DNA of 64,000 nucleotides from Acetobacteraceae bacterium (lineage in GTDB: Bacteria > Pseudomonadota > Alphaproteobacteria > Acetobacterales > Acetobacteraceae), in contig CANJJS010000008.1 of assembly GCA_947474705.1 (NCBI GenBank), positions 1 to 64,000 on the forward strand. Direction: 5' to 3'. Positions 40,044-49,747 of the stretch are shown piece after piece (the first letter of the stretch is position 1; each line of letters opens with the position of its first letter). Under the pieces are notes generated by a model, which searched no databases, had not been told where the DNA came from, and saw only the letters and a list, made by a program, of their open reading frames with translations. The position numbers and the translations under genes were made by a program.

Positions 40044-40739
40044 ATGACCGATCGCCCTTTCACCCAGGCCGATCTCGACGTTCTGACGCAGTGGGATACG
40101 CCCACGATTTGCAACGGGCTGGAGATCACCAATCCGGAGCGGCGGCGGTTCGGTTACACCGTCGAGCCCATGGTTTGCATCGACCCCAAGGCGAAGCCGA
40201 TCGTCGGGCTGGCGCGCGTGGGCATGATCCGCTCCACCGAGGTGCCGCGGGGCAAGGTGACGGATCGGGCGGATTGGTACGACTATGTCCACGCGACCGA
40301 TTTCCCGACGATCGCGATCATTCAGGACATCGACGGCCAGCCGGGTTATGGCGCGTATTGGGGCGAGGTGCAGTCCACCGTCCATAAAGCTCTCGGCGCC
40401 ATTGGCTGCGTCACCAACGGTTCCTTCCGCGACCTCGACGCCTGGGCGCCCGGTTTCCAGATGGTCGGCGGGCGCATTGGGCCGAGCCACGCGCATGTGC
40501 ATATGGTCACGTTCGGTCAGCCGGTGAATATTTTCGGCATGCAGGTTGGGCACGACGACGTGATCCACGCCGATTTCCATGGCGCGGTGGTGATCCCGGC
40601 GGACTCGGTGCGGAAGCTTCCCGCCGCGATCGACTTGATTTCCCGGCGGGAGAAGGTGATTTTGGATGTATGCCGCGATCCTGGCTTCACGCCCGCGAAG
40701 TTGCGCGACGCGTTGAAGCGGTCCGGCGAGATCCATTGA
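40044..40739 (+). CDS. RraA-fold protein (HMG/CHA aldolase or RraA-like)
   Basis: A 231-residue protein of the RraA/4-hydroxy-4-methyl-2-oxoglutarate aldolase family. The divalent-metal/pyruvate site is visible as ALGAIGCVTNGSFRDLDAW, with the conserved arginine and aspartate next to each other. The residues match the aldolase branch, which cleaves 4-hydroxy-4-methyl-2-oxoglutarate or 4-carboxy-4-hydroxy-2-oxoadipate, but related proteins serve other roles, so the substrate is left open. It is followed 19 bases later by the FmdB-like gene. Confidence 0.83.
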   Translation: MTDRPFTQADLDVLTQWDTPTICNGLEITNPERRRFGYTVEPMVCIDPKAKPIVGLARVGMIRSTEVPRGKVTDRADWYDYVHATDFPTIAIIQDIDGQPGYGAYWGEVQSTVHKALGAIGCVTNGSFRDLDAWAPGFQMVGGRIGPSHAHVHMVTFGQPVNIFGMQVGHDDVIHADFHGAVVIPADSVRKLPAAIDLISRREKVILDVCRDPGFTPAKLRDALKRSGEIH

Positions 40740-40758
40740 TCCAACAGGGGTAACTTCG

Positions 40759-40998
40759 ATGCCCAATTACGAATACGAGTGCGAGAACTGCGGGCCCTTC
40801 GTCGAAAATCGGCCGATGGCGGAATTCGACCGGCCGCGGCCTTGTCCGGACTGCGAGGAGATGTCGCCTCGGCTGTTGACCTGCCCGGCTTTGGCGGGTG
40901 GGGCGGTGGAGAGCACGGGTGGGATGGCGGCGCCGTCCCATGCGGGCGGGTGCGCGTGTTGCGCGGGGCCGCGGAGTTGGAGCGCGGACGCGGTTTAG
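40759..40998 (+). CDS. FmdB-family zinc-ribbon protein
   Basis: This 79-residue protein begins MPNYEYECENCG and continues with CPDC, the FmdB/CxxC zinc ribbon. A second cysteine group (GGCACCAGPR) lies near the C-terminus. FmdB-type proteins are often near amidase or formamidase genes and may be regulators; here the neighbour is an RraA-fold protein. The function is not established. Confidence 0.85.
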   Translation: MPNYEYECENCGPFVENRPMAEFDRPRPCPDCEEMSPRLLTCPALAGGAVESTGGMAAPSHAGGCACCAGPRSWSADAV

Positions 40999-41396
40999 GC
41001 GAGGCCGGGAAACAAGCGCGTCGGGATGCCGGCGAAGCCGCCGTCTAAACTTTGGAGTTTGTTCCACTCGGTCGATCATCGTTGGACAAGCTCTTGGGGC
41101 GTTCTGACCGGATATGCGGCGGCGGGCGGTATCGATGACGGTATCGCCGGGCCGGCCGGGTCGCGATTGTTTCGCGACGACGGGGGCCGGGTTGGCGCCG
41201 GATGGCTATCCTGTTGGGATAGCGGTGTCCCCTCGCCGACAACTTCGTCGTTTCCGTCAAATGGGCGCGCGCTGGCCGCGGAATTTATCGGTTGATTTCC
41301 GCAATAGCGCCGGATAGGTTCCTGCAACTATAGGTTGTGGGCGCAAGCCCAGGCGGCGGCGCGCTATGTGTGCCGCGCATTCAGGGGCGGGCAGGC
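40999..41396 (+). promoter_or_regulatory. Gene-free region with a candidate promoter for the Hint-domain gene
   Basis: No gene is visible in these 398 bases. TTGATT at 41292-41297 and TAGGTT at 41315-41320, 17 bases apart, form a plausible but weak sigma-70-type promoter about 75 bases before the next start. The remainder shows short repeats of no clear meaning. Confidence 0.4.
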
Positions 41397-43028
41397 ATGA
41401 CCACGAAGACGTTTGGATCCTCGGGCGCTTTCACCAATTCCGGCACATATGGAAGCGCGGCGGACGGTTACGGAGTTGTTATTTCCGGTTCGCCGGTGAC
41501 TTTCACGAACACCGGCACGGTGATCGGTAACTCCCGTGTCATTTATGTAAAGAGCGCCAACGACACCATCACCAATCAGGGCGTCCTTTTGGGTGCGGCG
41601 AGTGGCACGCAGTCCGGCGCGGGTATTGTCGCGTATGCCGCGACCAGCAATCTGAACATCGTGAATTCCGGCACGATCATGGGGGCCAATGCCGGAGGTA
41701 AGCAGGTTTCCATTCTCGCGGGTGGCACGGGAAGCAAAGTCACCAATACGGGCACGATTGCCCGAGGGATCTATTTCACGGGCGCTGCGACGAATGGCAC
41801 CGTGACGAACGCGGGGTTGATCGCCAGTAATACTTTCTATGGCGCGGTCTCGGGTTACGGGGGGCTGACCGTTGTTAATCAGGCAGGCGGCACGATCACC
41901 GGGGTGAACGCCGGTTCCTATGGCGTTCGGGTCAAGGGCGGTGCCGCCAGTGTCACCAATGCCGGCACGATTATTGGAAGCACGTACGCCATTACGTTCG
42001 CGTCGGGTTTCGCGAACCGAGTGATCGAGCAGCCGACGGCGGTGCTGACCGGCAAGGTCGACGGCGGCGACGCGACGCAGGCGGTGTTCGAACTCGCGTC
42101 GGGTGCCAGCACGGGCCTGCTGACCGCGACGGGGGGCGCGTTTAAGAATTTCGGCACGCTGTTGTTCGACGCGGGCGCCAAATGGACCGTTACCAGCGAT
42201 TCAGGTCTGGCGTCCGCGTTCAAGACGATTTCCGGTTTCGCGGCGGGCGATGCGCTGAAGTTTCCGGGGAATGTCACGATCGGTACCCCGGCCTACAGCT
42301 CGATCAACCATACAACGTCCGTCAATTTGACGGGTGGCGCGGTGGAGACGCTGATCTTCGCGGGCAAGTTCAATACGTTCTCCAGTTCGACGATCTCGGC
42401 GTCGACGTTTTTGGGCGTGGTTTGTTTTCTCGCGGGCACGCCGATCCTCGCGGAAAATGGCGAGGCCGCGGTTGAGGCGTTGCGGGTTGGCGATCGTGTC
42501 GCGACGGTGTCGGGCGCGCTCGCGCCGATCGTGTGGATTGGGCATCGGCGGGTGGATTGCCGGCATCATCCCGATCCGGCGCGGGTTTGGCCGGTGCGGA
42601 TTCCGGCGGGCGCGTTTGGTCCTGGGGTGCCTCGGGTGGATGTGTCGTTGTCGCCGGATCACGCGGTTTACGTCGATGGGGTGTTGATTCCGGCGAAGCA
42701 TCTGATCGGCGTGGGGGGGATCGCGCAGAGCCCGGTGGATGTCGCGCATTATTATCATATCGAACTGGAGCGTCACGATATCGTGCTGGCGGCGGCGTTG
42801 CCGGTGGAGAGTTACCTCGACGCCGGCGACCGGGCGAGTTTGTCGGACAACGACGGGGTGGTGCGTTTGCATCCGGATTTCGGCGCGCGGGAGGTGGATG
42901 CGGCCGCGGTTTGGGAAATGCGGGGCTATGCGCCGCTGGCGGTGCGAGGTCCGGTGTTGGCCGCGGTACGGCGGCGTTTGGCGGCCGGTGGCGTTGGGCG
43001 GGTGGCGGAGGCTCGGGCGGTGGCCTGA
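41397..43028 (+). CDS. Beta-solenoid protein with C-terminal Hint domain
   Basis: A 543-residue protein in two parts. Residues about 35-200 are built of short repeats around V-x-N-x-GT-I (TNTGTVIG, VNSGTIMG, TNTGTIAR, TNAGTIIG), predicting a right-handed beta-helix as in adhesins. From C343 (VVCFLAGTPIL) a Hedgehog/intein (Hint) domain runs to the end, with SLSPDHAVYVDGVLIPA as its second signature. Hint domains cleave or splice at the first cysteine. There is no classical signal peptide, so export by type I or another leaderless route is likely. No adjacent secretion gene was seen. The ATG at 41397 is preferred. Confidence 0.82.
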   Translation: MTTKTFGSSGAFTNSGTYGSAADGYGVVISGSPVTFTNTGTVIGNSRVIYVKSANDTITNQGVLLGAASGTQSGAGIVAYAATSNLNIVNSGTIMGANAGGKQVSILAGGTGSKVTNTGTIARGIYFTGAATNGTVTNAGLIASNTFYGAVSGYGGLTVVNQAGGTITGVNAGSYGVRVKGGAASVTNAGTIIGSTYAITFASGFANRVIEQPTAVLTGKVDGGDATQAVFELASGASTGLLTATGGAFKNFGTLLFDAGAKWTVTSDSGLASAFKTISGFAAGDALKFPGNVTIGTPAYSSINHTTSVNLTGGAVETLIFAGKFNTFSSSTISASTFLGVVCFLAGTPILAENGEAAVEALRVGDRVATVSGALAPIVWIGHRRVDCRHHPDPARVWPVRIPAGAFGPGVPRVDVSLSPDHAVYVDGVLIPAKHLIGVGGIAQSPVDVAHYYHIELERHDIVLAAALPVESYLDAGDRASLSDNDGVVRLHPDFGAREVDAAAVWEMRGYAPLAVRGPVLAAVRRRLAAGGVGRVAEARAVA

Positions 43029-43064
43029 CGGCACGCCCGCCGCGGGGGCGGGCGTGGTTCGCGA

Positions 43065-43826
43065 TTACAGGTATTTCGCCGGCCGGATCATCGCGCGCCA
43101 CATATGCGCGACGGGGCTGTTGTCGAAGCCGAGGCCTTGCGACGGTTGTTTGAACGCGCGGCCGATGACGTCGGTGAATTCTTCCAGCTCGACTTTCGCA
43201 TTGGGGTCGAACGAGTAGATGTCGTGCAGGGTGATCGTGCGTCCCGACATGTACCATTTGTGGTCGCGCATCCGTTTGTAGTCTTCCTCGATGTAAGGAT
43301 CGGGCCGGTAATCCGCGCCGAATGTTTTGATGTAGGACTGTGGGTATTCGTAGCCCACGGACTCGTCGGGGTAAAAGCGAAGTACCTGGTGGGCGCGGAT
43401 GGCCCAGACGACTTCCTCGTCGACGTAAGGCTCGATGAGCTGGGCGCCCCAGTATCCATGATCGCCGCGGATGAAGCCGATCGTGGCGACGTCGTGCAGC
43501 AGGCAGGCCAGCACCATTTTGTCCGAAAGTCCCGCGTTCAGCGCGTGTTTCGCGCTTTGCAGCAGATGCGCGGCGGGGCCGAAGCGGTATTTGAAGAAGT
43601 CGGCCAATGTCGGCTGGTCCGGCATTTTCGGCAGCCGCGGGTCGTCGCCCATCAGGACGCGTGCTTTGGGGTTTTTCGTCATGAGGGCGTTGGCGTTTGG
43701 TTGTGGGCCGAAGTCGGCCTCCGCGAGGCTGTAAAGGCGCGACCTGATCACGATCAGATCGAGATCCCGGCTCATTTGTTCTTCCAGCGCATCGGCGCGC
43801 TGAGACAGGGTCGGTGTGTCGTTCAT
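43065..43826 (-). CDS. HD-domain metal-dependent phosphohydrolase-like protein
   Basis: A 253-residue protein with an HD domain. The histidine-aspartate pair is in CLLHDVATIGF, an upstream histidine lies in AAHLLQSAKHAL, and further candidates are in RGDHGYWGAQ and AIRAHQVLRF. HD proteins hydrolyse phosphoester bonds in nucleotides or, in some cases, oxidise small substrates with a di-iron centre; no choice can be made here. Upstream of its start a 6-base hairpin (GCCACG/CGTGGC) lies at 43845-43869, near the transcript 5' end. Confidence 0.75.
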   Translation of the reverse strand: MNDTPTLSQRADALEEQMSRDLDLIVIRSRLYSLAEADFGPQPNANALMTKNPKARVLMGDDPRLPKMPDQPTLADFFKYRFGPAAHLLQSAKHALNAGLSDKMVLACLLHDVATIGFIRGDHGYWGAQLIEPYVDEEVVWAIRAHQVLRFYPDESVGYEYPQSYIKTFGADYRPDPYIEEDYKRMRDHKWYMSGRTITLHDIYSFDPNAKVELEEFTDVIGRAFKQPSQGLGFDNSPVAHMWRAMIRPAKYL

Positions 43827-44051
43827 TGGTTTTCTCCCTGGACGGCCACGTTGCCGGGGGAAGCGTGGCAGACAAACGCGGCTTCGTCGATAGCGGCGCG
43901 GGATGCGCCGGTCGCGTTCCTCGCGGGTTGGGGTGTCGTGGCACGGAATGATCTGTCTCGCGGGGGTGTTTCGGGCGCCGCTCCCTCATTGCCGGGCGAG
44001 GGGAAATGCCGCACTCTCAGGGGACGAAGCGACGAAAAGGTATGACGCGCG

Positions 44052-45110
44052 GTGCGTTGGCGGATCATCTCGAACGCGGCGCGGTGGCGGCCGGTTGGCT
44101 TATTTCCCGCGCTGATCCTGGCGAATCTCGCGGCCTGGTACTGGGCCTGGGATGTGTTCGGCGGCCACCCGGCCTTGATGGGAACCGCGCTGCTCGCCTG
44201 GGTTTTCGGGTTACGGCACGCGATGGATGCGGACCATATCGCCGCCATCGATAACGTCGTCCGGAAATTGATGCGCGACGGGCAGCGACCGGTGACAGTG
44301 GGGTTTTGGTTTTCGCTGGGTCATTCCTCTGTCGTGGTGCTGGCTTCGACGGGCGTCGCGGTCGCCTCGGCGGCGATGGCCGGGCAACTGGAGGCGTTCA
44401 AAGCCGTCGCCGGGCCCATTGGCGCCTGTGTCTCGGCCGGGTTCCTGCTGCTGATCGCGGCCATCAACGTCTCGATCCTCCGCGATACGTGGCGCGGGTT
44501 CCGGCATGTCGCGCGCGGCGGGGCGCTGGATGACACCGGACTCGACCCGCTGCTGAACGGCGGGGGCCTTCTGTCGCGGCTGTGCCGCCCGCTTTTTCGC
44601 GCCATCGGGCGGAGCTGGCACATGTTTCCCCTGGGGTTTCTGTTTGGGCTGGGCTTCGATACCGCGACCGAGGTCGGGTTGCTCGGGATCGCGGCATCGC
44701 AAACCGCGCAGGGTCTGTCCGCCGCGAATGTCATGATTTTTCCGGCCCTGTTCACCGCGGGTATGGTGCTCGCCGATACCGCCGACAGCGCGTTGATGGT
44801 GGGGGCCTATGGCTGGGCTTTTGTCCGCCCGTTGCACAAACTTTGGTACAACCTGACCATCACGGCGCTGTCGGTCTTTGTCGCGCTCTTCATCGGGGGC
44901 ATGGAAATCCTCGGGCTCGCCGCGAACCGTCTGGGGCTGGAAGGCGGCGTTTGGTCGGCGGTGGCCGTGTTCAACGCGGACCTGACGCATTTCGGTTTCG
45001 CGACGATCGGGATTTTCGTTCTGGTCTGGGGCATGTCGGCGCTCCTGTTCCGCTGGATGGGGTACGAACGCCCCACCGCCGCCGTGCGTTCGCGCGCCTC
45101 TCTCCCCTGA
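44052..45110 (+). CDS. NiCoT-family nickel/cobalt permease
   Basis: A 352-residue inner-membrane permease of the HoxN/NixA type that imports Ni2+ or Co2+. The signature RHAMDADHIAAIDN in helix 2 and LGFDTATEVG in a later helix are complete, as are eight hydrophobic segments. It begins with GTG at 44052, with AAAAGG about 12 bases upstream. The leader was checked for a cobalamin or Ni/Co riboswitch and none was recognised. No urease, hydrogenase or cobalamin genes are adjacent, so which metal is used is undecided. Confidence 0.92.
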   Translation: MRWRIISNAARWRPVGLFPALILANLAAWYWAWDVFGGHPALMGTALLAWVFGLRHAMDADHIAAIDNVVRKLMRDGQRPVTVGFWFSLGHSSVVVLASTGVAVASAAMAGQLEAFKAVAGPIGACVSAGFLLLIAAINVSILRDTWRGFRHVARGGALDDTGLDPLLNGGGLLSRLCRPLFRAIGRSWHMFPLGFLFGLGFDTATEVGLLGIAASQTAQGLSAANVMIFPALFTAGMVLADTADSALMVGAYGWAFVRPLHKLWYNLTITALSVFVALFIGGMEILGLAANRLGLEGGVWSAVAVFNADLTHFGFATIGIFVLVWGMSALLFRWMGYERPTAAVRSRASLP

Positions 45111-45170
45111 CGGGCGGCCGCGCCGGGTTTTGTCCGAAACGGGAGACACGAGGGCAATCGCGCGGTAACA

Positions 45171-45199
45171 CTTGTCGCGGCGGGTCCCTGCCCCTAACT
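45171..45199 (+). promoter_or_regulatory. Candidate sigma-32 heat-shock promoter of grpE
   Basis: CTTGTCG (45171-45177) and CCCCTAACT (45191-45199), 13 bases apart, match the sigma-32 pattern CTTGAAA-N11-16-CCCCATnT reasonably. Transcription would start at about 45206, next to the grpE ATG, implying a nearly leaderless message. Confidence 0.4.
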
Positions 45200-45206
45200 G
45201 AGCGGC

Positions 45207-45812
45207 ATGAGCACCGATCCCCACCCGCATGACGGGACCGCCCAGACCGAGCAAGCGCCGGACGCGGCGAACGCCCTCTCTCCCGAACAACTGATGCAGG
45301 CCGCCACCGCGCGCATCGCCGAACTGGAAGCCGAACTGGCGGAAATGAAAGACCGCTGGATGCGGGCGGAGGCCGAGACCTCCAACGTCCGGGCCCGCGG
45401 CCGCCGGGAAACCGACGACGCCCGTCAGTACGCCGTGCAGAAATTCGCCACCGACGTGGTCGAGGCGGCGGAGAACCTGAACCGCGGCATCGGCGCGCTG
45501 CCCGCCGCCTCCGCCGGCGAACCGGAGATCCTGGTCAAGGTCCGCGAAGGTCTGGCCGGCATCGAGCGCAATTTCACCGGCGTTCTGGAACGCAATGGCA
45601 TCAAGAAAGACGACCCCTCGGGTCAGATCTTCGATCCCAATATGCATCAGGCGATGGCCGAGCAGGAAAGCGAGGCGCATGCGCCGGGAACGATCATGCA
45701 GGCCTGGACGGCGTGCTGGACCCTGCATGGCCGTTTGCTGAAACCGGCGATGGTGGTCGTGGCGAAGGCGCCCACGGCTGAGATCGGCGGTTCCCTGAAC
45801 ACCACCGCATGA
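45207..45812 (+). CDS. grpE: Nucleotide exchange factor GrpE
   Basis: GrpE (201 residues) releases ADP from DnaK. A disordered acidic N-terminus is followed by a long coiled coil (RIAELEAELAEMKDRWMRAEAE) and the beta-rich C-terminal head (DPNMHQAMAEQES, GRLLKPAMVVVAK). Length is normal. The ATG has little upstream ribosome-binding sequence. It precedes dnaK by 134 bases with a terminator-like hairpin between, so grpE may be transcribed separately from dnaK-dnaJ. Confidence 0.96.
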   Translation: MSTDPHPHDGTAQTEQAPDAANALSPEQLMQAATARIAELEAELAEMKDRWMRAEAETSNVRARGRRETDDARQYAVQKFATDVVEAAENLNRGIGALPAASAGEPEILVKVREGLAGIERNFTGVLERNGIKKDDPSGQIFDPNMHQAMAEQESEAHAPGTIMQAWTACWTLHGRLLKPAMVVVAKAPTAEIGGSLNTTA

Positions 45813-45835
45813 ACAAAGCGTCACAAAATCTTACC

Positions 45836-45858
45836 GGCCGCCCTTGCCCAAGGCGGCC
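45836..45858 (+). terminator. Terminator-like hairpin after grpE
   Basis: GGCCGCC (45836-45842) pairs with GGCGGCC (45852-45858); the inner TT/AA extends the stem past one bulged C. No strong U-run follows, but the position 23 bases after the grpE stop fits transcript termination or attenuation. Confidence 0.55.
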
Positions 45859-45946
45859 TGGGCTCATACATCTTTCCCATACCCTACCAATGGGGACATC
45901 CGTGGTGCTTCGGGCCGCGCATGTCCGCTGAACGGAGTTTTCGACA

Positions 45947-47872
45947 ATGAGTAAAGTGATCGGTATCGACCTCGGCACGACCAATTCCTGCGTCGCCATC
46001 ATGGAAGGCAAGGAAGTCAAGGTGATCGAAAACAGCGAAGGCGCGCGCACCACGCCGAGCATGGTCGCCTTCTCCGACAGTGGCGAACGGCTGGTCGGCC
46101 AGGCGGCGAAACGCCAGGCGGTCACCAACCCGTCCAACACGCTGTATGCCATTAAGCGCCTGATCGGCCGCCGGTTCGAAGATCCGACCGTGGCCAAGGA
46201 CAAGGCGATGGTCCCCTTCAATATCGTGAAGGGCGATAACGGCGACGCCTTCGTCGAGGCCCGCGGCGAGAAATACGCCCCCAGCCAGATCAGCGCCTTC
46301 GTGCTGACCAAGATGAAGGAAACGGCGGAAGCCTATTTGGGTGAGCCGGTCACGCAGGCCGTCATCACGGTCCCCGCTTACTTCAACGACAGCCAGCGCC
46401 AGGCGACCAAGGACGCCGGCCGCATCGCCGGTCTGGAAGTGCTGCGCATCATCAACGAGCCGACGGCGGCCGCGCTCGCTTACGGCATGGACAAGAAGTC
46501 CTCTGGCCTGATCGCGGTGTACGATCTCGGCGGCGGCACGTTCGACGTTTCCATTCTGGAGATCGGCGACGGCGTGTTCGAGGTTAAGTCGACCAACGGC
46601 GACACGTTCCTCGGTGGCGAAGACTTCGACATGCGGGTCATCGAATACCTGGCGGACGAGTTCCGCAAGGAAAGCGGCATCGACCTGCGCAAGGACAAGC
46701 TGGCGCTGCAACGGCTGAAGGAAGCCGCCGAGAAGGCGAAGATCGAGCTGTCCTCGGCCAAGGAAACCGAGATCAACCTGCCCTTCATCACCGCCGACGC
46801 CTCTGGGCCGAAGCATCTGGTGCTGAAGATTTCCCGGGCGAAGCTGGAAAGCCTGGTGGACGATCTGGTGGCCCGGACGCTCGACCCCTGCCGCGCGGCG
46901 TTGAAGGACGCGGGCGTGACGGCGGGCGACATCCAGGAGGTCATATTGGTCGGCGGCATGACCCGCATGCCGAAAGTGATCGATGTCGTGAAGCAGTTCT
47001 TCGGCAAGGAGCCGGCTCGCAACGTGAACCCCGACGAGGTCGTGGCGATCGGCGCGGCGGTTCAGGGTGGCGTGCTGAAGGGCGACGTCAAGGACGTGCT
47101 GCTGCTGGACGTGACGCCGCTGTCGCTGGGCATTGAGACCCTGGGTGGCGTGTTCACCCGGTTGATCGAGCGCAACACGACCATCCCGACCAAGAAGAGC
47201 CAAACGTTCTCGACCGCTGACGACAACCAATCCGCCGTGACCATCAAGGTCATGCAGGGCGAGCGCGAGATGGCGGCCGACAACAAGCTGCTGGGCAATT
47301 TCGACCTGCAGGGCATTCCGCCCGCGCCGCGTGGCGTGCCGCAGATCGAGGTCACGTTCGACATCGACGCCAACGGCATCGTCTCGGTTCAGGCGAAGGA
47401 CAAGGCCACCGGCAAGGAGCAGCAGATCCGTATCCAGGCCAGCGGCGGTCTTGGCGAGGCCGATATCGAGCGCATGGTGAAGGAAGCCGAGGCCAACGCC
47501 GAAGCCGACAAGAAGCGCCGGGAGACGGTCGAAGCCCGCAACCATGCGGAGGGGTTGGTCCACTCGACCGAGAAGAACCTCGCCGAGCATGGGGATAAGA
47601 TTGGCGCCCAGGAGAAGGGCGAGACGGAGGCGGCGATCGCGGCGGTGAAGTCGGCGATGGAAGGGACCGATGTCGAGGCGTTGAAGGCCGCGACCGAACG
47701 GCTCAGCCAGGCGGCGATGAAGATTGGCGAGGCCATGTATAAGGCCGAGCAGGCCGCCGCGGCCGGTGCGGCGCCGGGTGGCGACGCCGGTCCGAAGGCG
47801 GGGCCGAAGGACGACAAGGTGGTCGACGCCGAGTTCGAGGAAGTCGACGACAAGAAGAAGAAATCGGCCTGA
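45947..47872 (+). CDS. dnaK: Molecular chaperone DnaK (Hsp70)
   Basis: DnaK (641 residues) is the central Hsp70 chaperone. The ATPase domain has [16 protein letters not shown] at its start, [12 protein letters not shown] and VGGMTRMP. The linker is [16 protein letters not shown], then the substrate-binding domain and the helical lid end in a lysine-rich tail DKKKKSA. GGAG lies 9 bases before the ATG. Codon use is strongly biased, as expected for an abundant protein. dnaJ follows after a hairpin. Confidence 0.99.
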   Translation: MSKVIGIDLGTTNSCVAIMEGKEVKVIENSEGARTTPSMVAFSDSGERLVGQAAKRQAVTNPSNTLYAIKRLIGRRFEDPTVAKDKAMVPFNIVKGDNGDAFVEARGEKYAPSQISAFVLTKMKETAEAYLGEPVTQAVITVPAYFNDSQRQATKDAGRIAGLEVLRIINEPTAAALAYGMDKKSSGLIAVYDLGGGTFDVSILEIGDGVFEVKSTNGDTFLGGEDFDMRVIEYLADEFRKESGIDLRKDKLALQRLKEAAEKAKIELSSAKETEINLPFITADASGPKHLVLKISRAKLESLVDDLVARTLDPCRAALKDAGVTAGDIQEVILVGGMTRMPKVIDVVKQFFGKEPARNVNPDEVVAIGAAVQGGVLKGDVKDVLLLDVTPLSLGIETLGGVFTRLIERNTTIPTKKSQTFSTADDNQSAVTIKVMQGEREMAADNKLLGNFDLQGIPPAPRGVPQIEVTFDIDANGIVSVQAKDKATGKEQQIRIQASGGLGEADIERMVKEAEANAEADKKRRETVEARNHAEGLVHSTEKNLAEHGDKIGAQEKGETEAAIAAVKSAMEGTDVEALKAATERLSQAAMKIGEAMYKAEQAAAAGAAPGGDAGPKAGPKDDKVVDAEFEEVDDKKKKSA

Positions 47873-47899
47873 GTTTTCGGGCTCGGTGAGAGTGAGCGT

Positions 47900-47930
47900 C
47901 GCGCCCGTTCTTCGTGAGAAGGCGGGCGCG
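47900..47930 (+). terminator. Strong hairpin between dnaK and dnaJ
   Basis: CGCGCCCG (47900-47907) pairs perfectly with CGGGCGCG (47923-47930), and CTTC/GAAG adds an inner stem. It could terminate part of the dnaK transcripts or protect their 3' ends, giving more DnaK than DnaJ. No U-run follows. Confidence 0.6.
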
Positions 47931-48014
47931 ATGTTGTTCGGGGGTCACCCCGCACGGCGCGCGATGCGCGGCGCGGGGCACACAAAATGTATCGCCTGGG
48001 GACGATGAACTGAG

Positions 48015-49157
48015 ATGGCAAAAGAAGATTATTACGCCACCCTGGGCGTGGCGCGCGATGCGAGTGCCGACGATCTGAAACGTTCGTACCGCAAGCTCGC
48101 GATGCAGTATCACCCGGATCGCAATCCGGGGGACGCCCAGGCGGAGGCGAAATTTAAGGAATTGAATGAGGCGTACGATGTTCTGAAGGACGATCAGAAA
48201 CGCGGTGCCTACGATCGTTATGGGCACGCGGCGTTTGAGCAGGGCGGCGGCGGGGCTGGGTTCTCGCAAGGGTTCGATTTTTCCACGGGCGATCTGGGCG
48301 GGATTTTCGACCAGGTGTTCGGCGACATCATGGGCGGGCGCCGGGGCGGCGGGCGGACTCGCACGGGCAACGATATTCGTCAGGCGGTGGAAATCGATCT
48401 GGCGCAGGCGTTCTCTGGCGTGAAGGCGGATATTCGGGTACCGACGCGGGTGACGTGCGAGGCGTGTACGGGCACGGGGTCGGAGGACAAATCCAAGCCG
48501 GCGGAGACCTGCGGCATGTGCCAGGGCGCCGGGAAGGTGCGGGCGCAGCAGGGGTTCTTCCTGATCGAACGCACCTGCCCGACCTGTAATGGCGCGGGCA
48601 AGACCATTCGCCAGCCCTGCCGGACCTGCCGCGGCGCGGGCACCGTGCAGCGGGAACGCGCCTTGCAGGTGCAGATCCCCGCGGGGGTCGAAGATGGCAC
48701 GCGCATCCGAATGACCGGCGAGGGCGAGGCCGGTGGCCAGGGGGCGCAGAATGGCGACCTTTACGTTCATATCTCGGTCCGGCCGCATCAGTTCTTTCAG
48801 CGCGAGCAGGCGAATATTCTGATGCGGGTGCCGCTGCGGATGACTCAGGCGGCGCTGGGGGGCGATATCGAGGTCCCCGTGATCGACGGCACCAAGGCGA
48901 AAGTGAAGATTCCGCCGGGGACGCAGACGGGCGACAATTTCCGTCTGCGGGGCAAGGGGTTCTCGGTGCTGCGCAGCGCGGCGCGGGGCGACATGTTCAT
49001 CCAGGTCGCGGTGGAGACGCCGCAGAACCTGTCCGCGAAGCAGCGTGAATTGCTGGAGCAGTTCGACGCCGAGGGGCAGAAATCCACCAAGGGGTCGCCG
49101 GAAAACGAGGGGTTCTTCGCGCGGGTCCGGGAGTTCTTCGAGGGCGGGCGGGCCTGA
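48015..49157 (+). CDS. dnaJ: Chaperone DnaJ (Hsp40)
   Basis: DnaJ (380 residues) stimulates DnaK ATPase and delivers clients. The J domain carries HPD in [11 protein letters not shown] Gly/Phe-rich region follows, then four zinc-binding repeats ([32 protein letters not shown]), and the client-binding C-terminal domains. All elements of a type I DnaJ are present. The ATG at 48015 lacks a strong ribosome-binding site. It follows dnaK by 142 bases. Confidence 0.98.
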   Translation: MAKEDYYATLGVARDASADDLKRSYRKLAMQYHPDRNPGDAQAEAKFKELNEAYDVLKDDQKRGAYDRYGHAAFEQGGGGAGFSQGFDFSTGDLGGIFDQVFGDIMGGRRGGGRTRTGNDIRQAVEIDLAQAFSGVKADIRVPTRVTCEACTGTGSEDKSKPAETCGMCQGAGKVRAQQGFFLIERTCPTCNGAGKTIRQPCRTCRGAGTVQRERALQVQIPAGVEDGTRIRMTGEGEAGGQGAQNGDLYVHISVRPHQFFQREQANILMRVPLRMTQAALGGDIEVPVIDGTKAKVKIPPGTQTGDNFRLRGKGFSVLRSAARGDMFIQVAVETPQNLSAKQRELLEQFDAEGQKSTKGSPENEGFFARVREFFEGGRA

Positions 49158-49230
49158 CGCGCGGGGGCTTGTCAAATCGGGGGGCGCGGGGCGTTATCGG
49201 CGGCGCGACACTCGAAAGGGAAGCCATCCG

Positions 49231-49734
49231 ATGATCTCGCGTTTTCTGACCATGGTTGTGGCGGTGCTGGCGATCGGCGTGGGGTTCGCCCGCGGCGGCC
49301 TCGCCGAGACGATGACGATTGGCGCGTTCGCGAAAGTCACGATTCCCGATGCGTGGAACCCACGGGAAATCGAGCGTGGGGTGGAGGCGAAATCGCCGGA
49401 CGAGGAGGTTTATATTTGGGTTGAGTCGTTCAACGACGATACAATTCAGACGGTGATGGCGGAGCACGAATCCTATTTCACCCGGCAGGGTGTGACGGTC
49501 ACGGGCAAAACGAAGACCGTCGAGGCCACGCGTAACGGATTGCAAATCAAGATTTTGGACGTGCCGGCGATCTGGAAGGGCAAAAGGACGGTTCTGCAAT
49601 ACGCGATCGTGGACGCGGGCCTGCCCTCGGGACGGAAATTGTTGCTGACGGAATGGGCCTCGCCAGATGGCGAGAAGACTTACGACCCTGACACGACAGC
49701 CATTTTGGACAGCGTGGTGTTGTTCGGGAGATAG
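49231..49734 (+). CDS. Small exported protein of unknown function
   Basis: The product has 167 residues. The first 25 (MISRFLTMVVAVLAIGVGF, then a small-residue cleavage region near GLAETM) form a Sec signal peptide, so the mature protein is periplasmic. The mature part is beta-rich with alternating charged strands (EEVYIWVESFND, KTKTVEATRNGLQIKIL) and no catalytic motif. AAAGGGAAG precedes the start. It lies 13 bases before the phosphatase-like gene, so the two are probably co-transcribed. Confidence 0.7.
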   Translation: MISRFLTMVVAVLAIGVGFARGGLAETMTIGAFAKVTIPDAWNPREIERGVEAKSPDEEVYIWVESFNDDTIQTVMAEHESYFTRQGVTVTGKTKTVEATRNGLQIKILDVPAIWKGKRTVLQYAIVDAGLPSGRKLLLTEWASPDGEKTYDPDTTAILDSVVLFGR

Positions 49735-49747
49735 TTGGGAGATCGAC

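Noticed and set aside
44014-44021. CTCTCAGG near the NiCoT start, reminiscent of a glycine riboswitch
   Set aside because: The remaining consensus, including the paired GGGAGAG part and the GAAGGAGCAA loop, is absent. No cobalamin or Ni/Co riboswitch pattern was found either.
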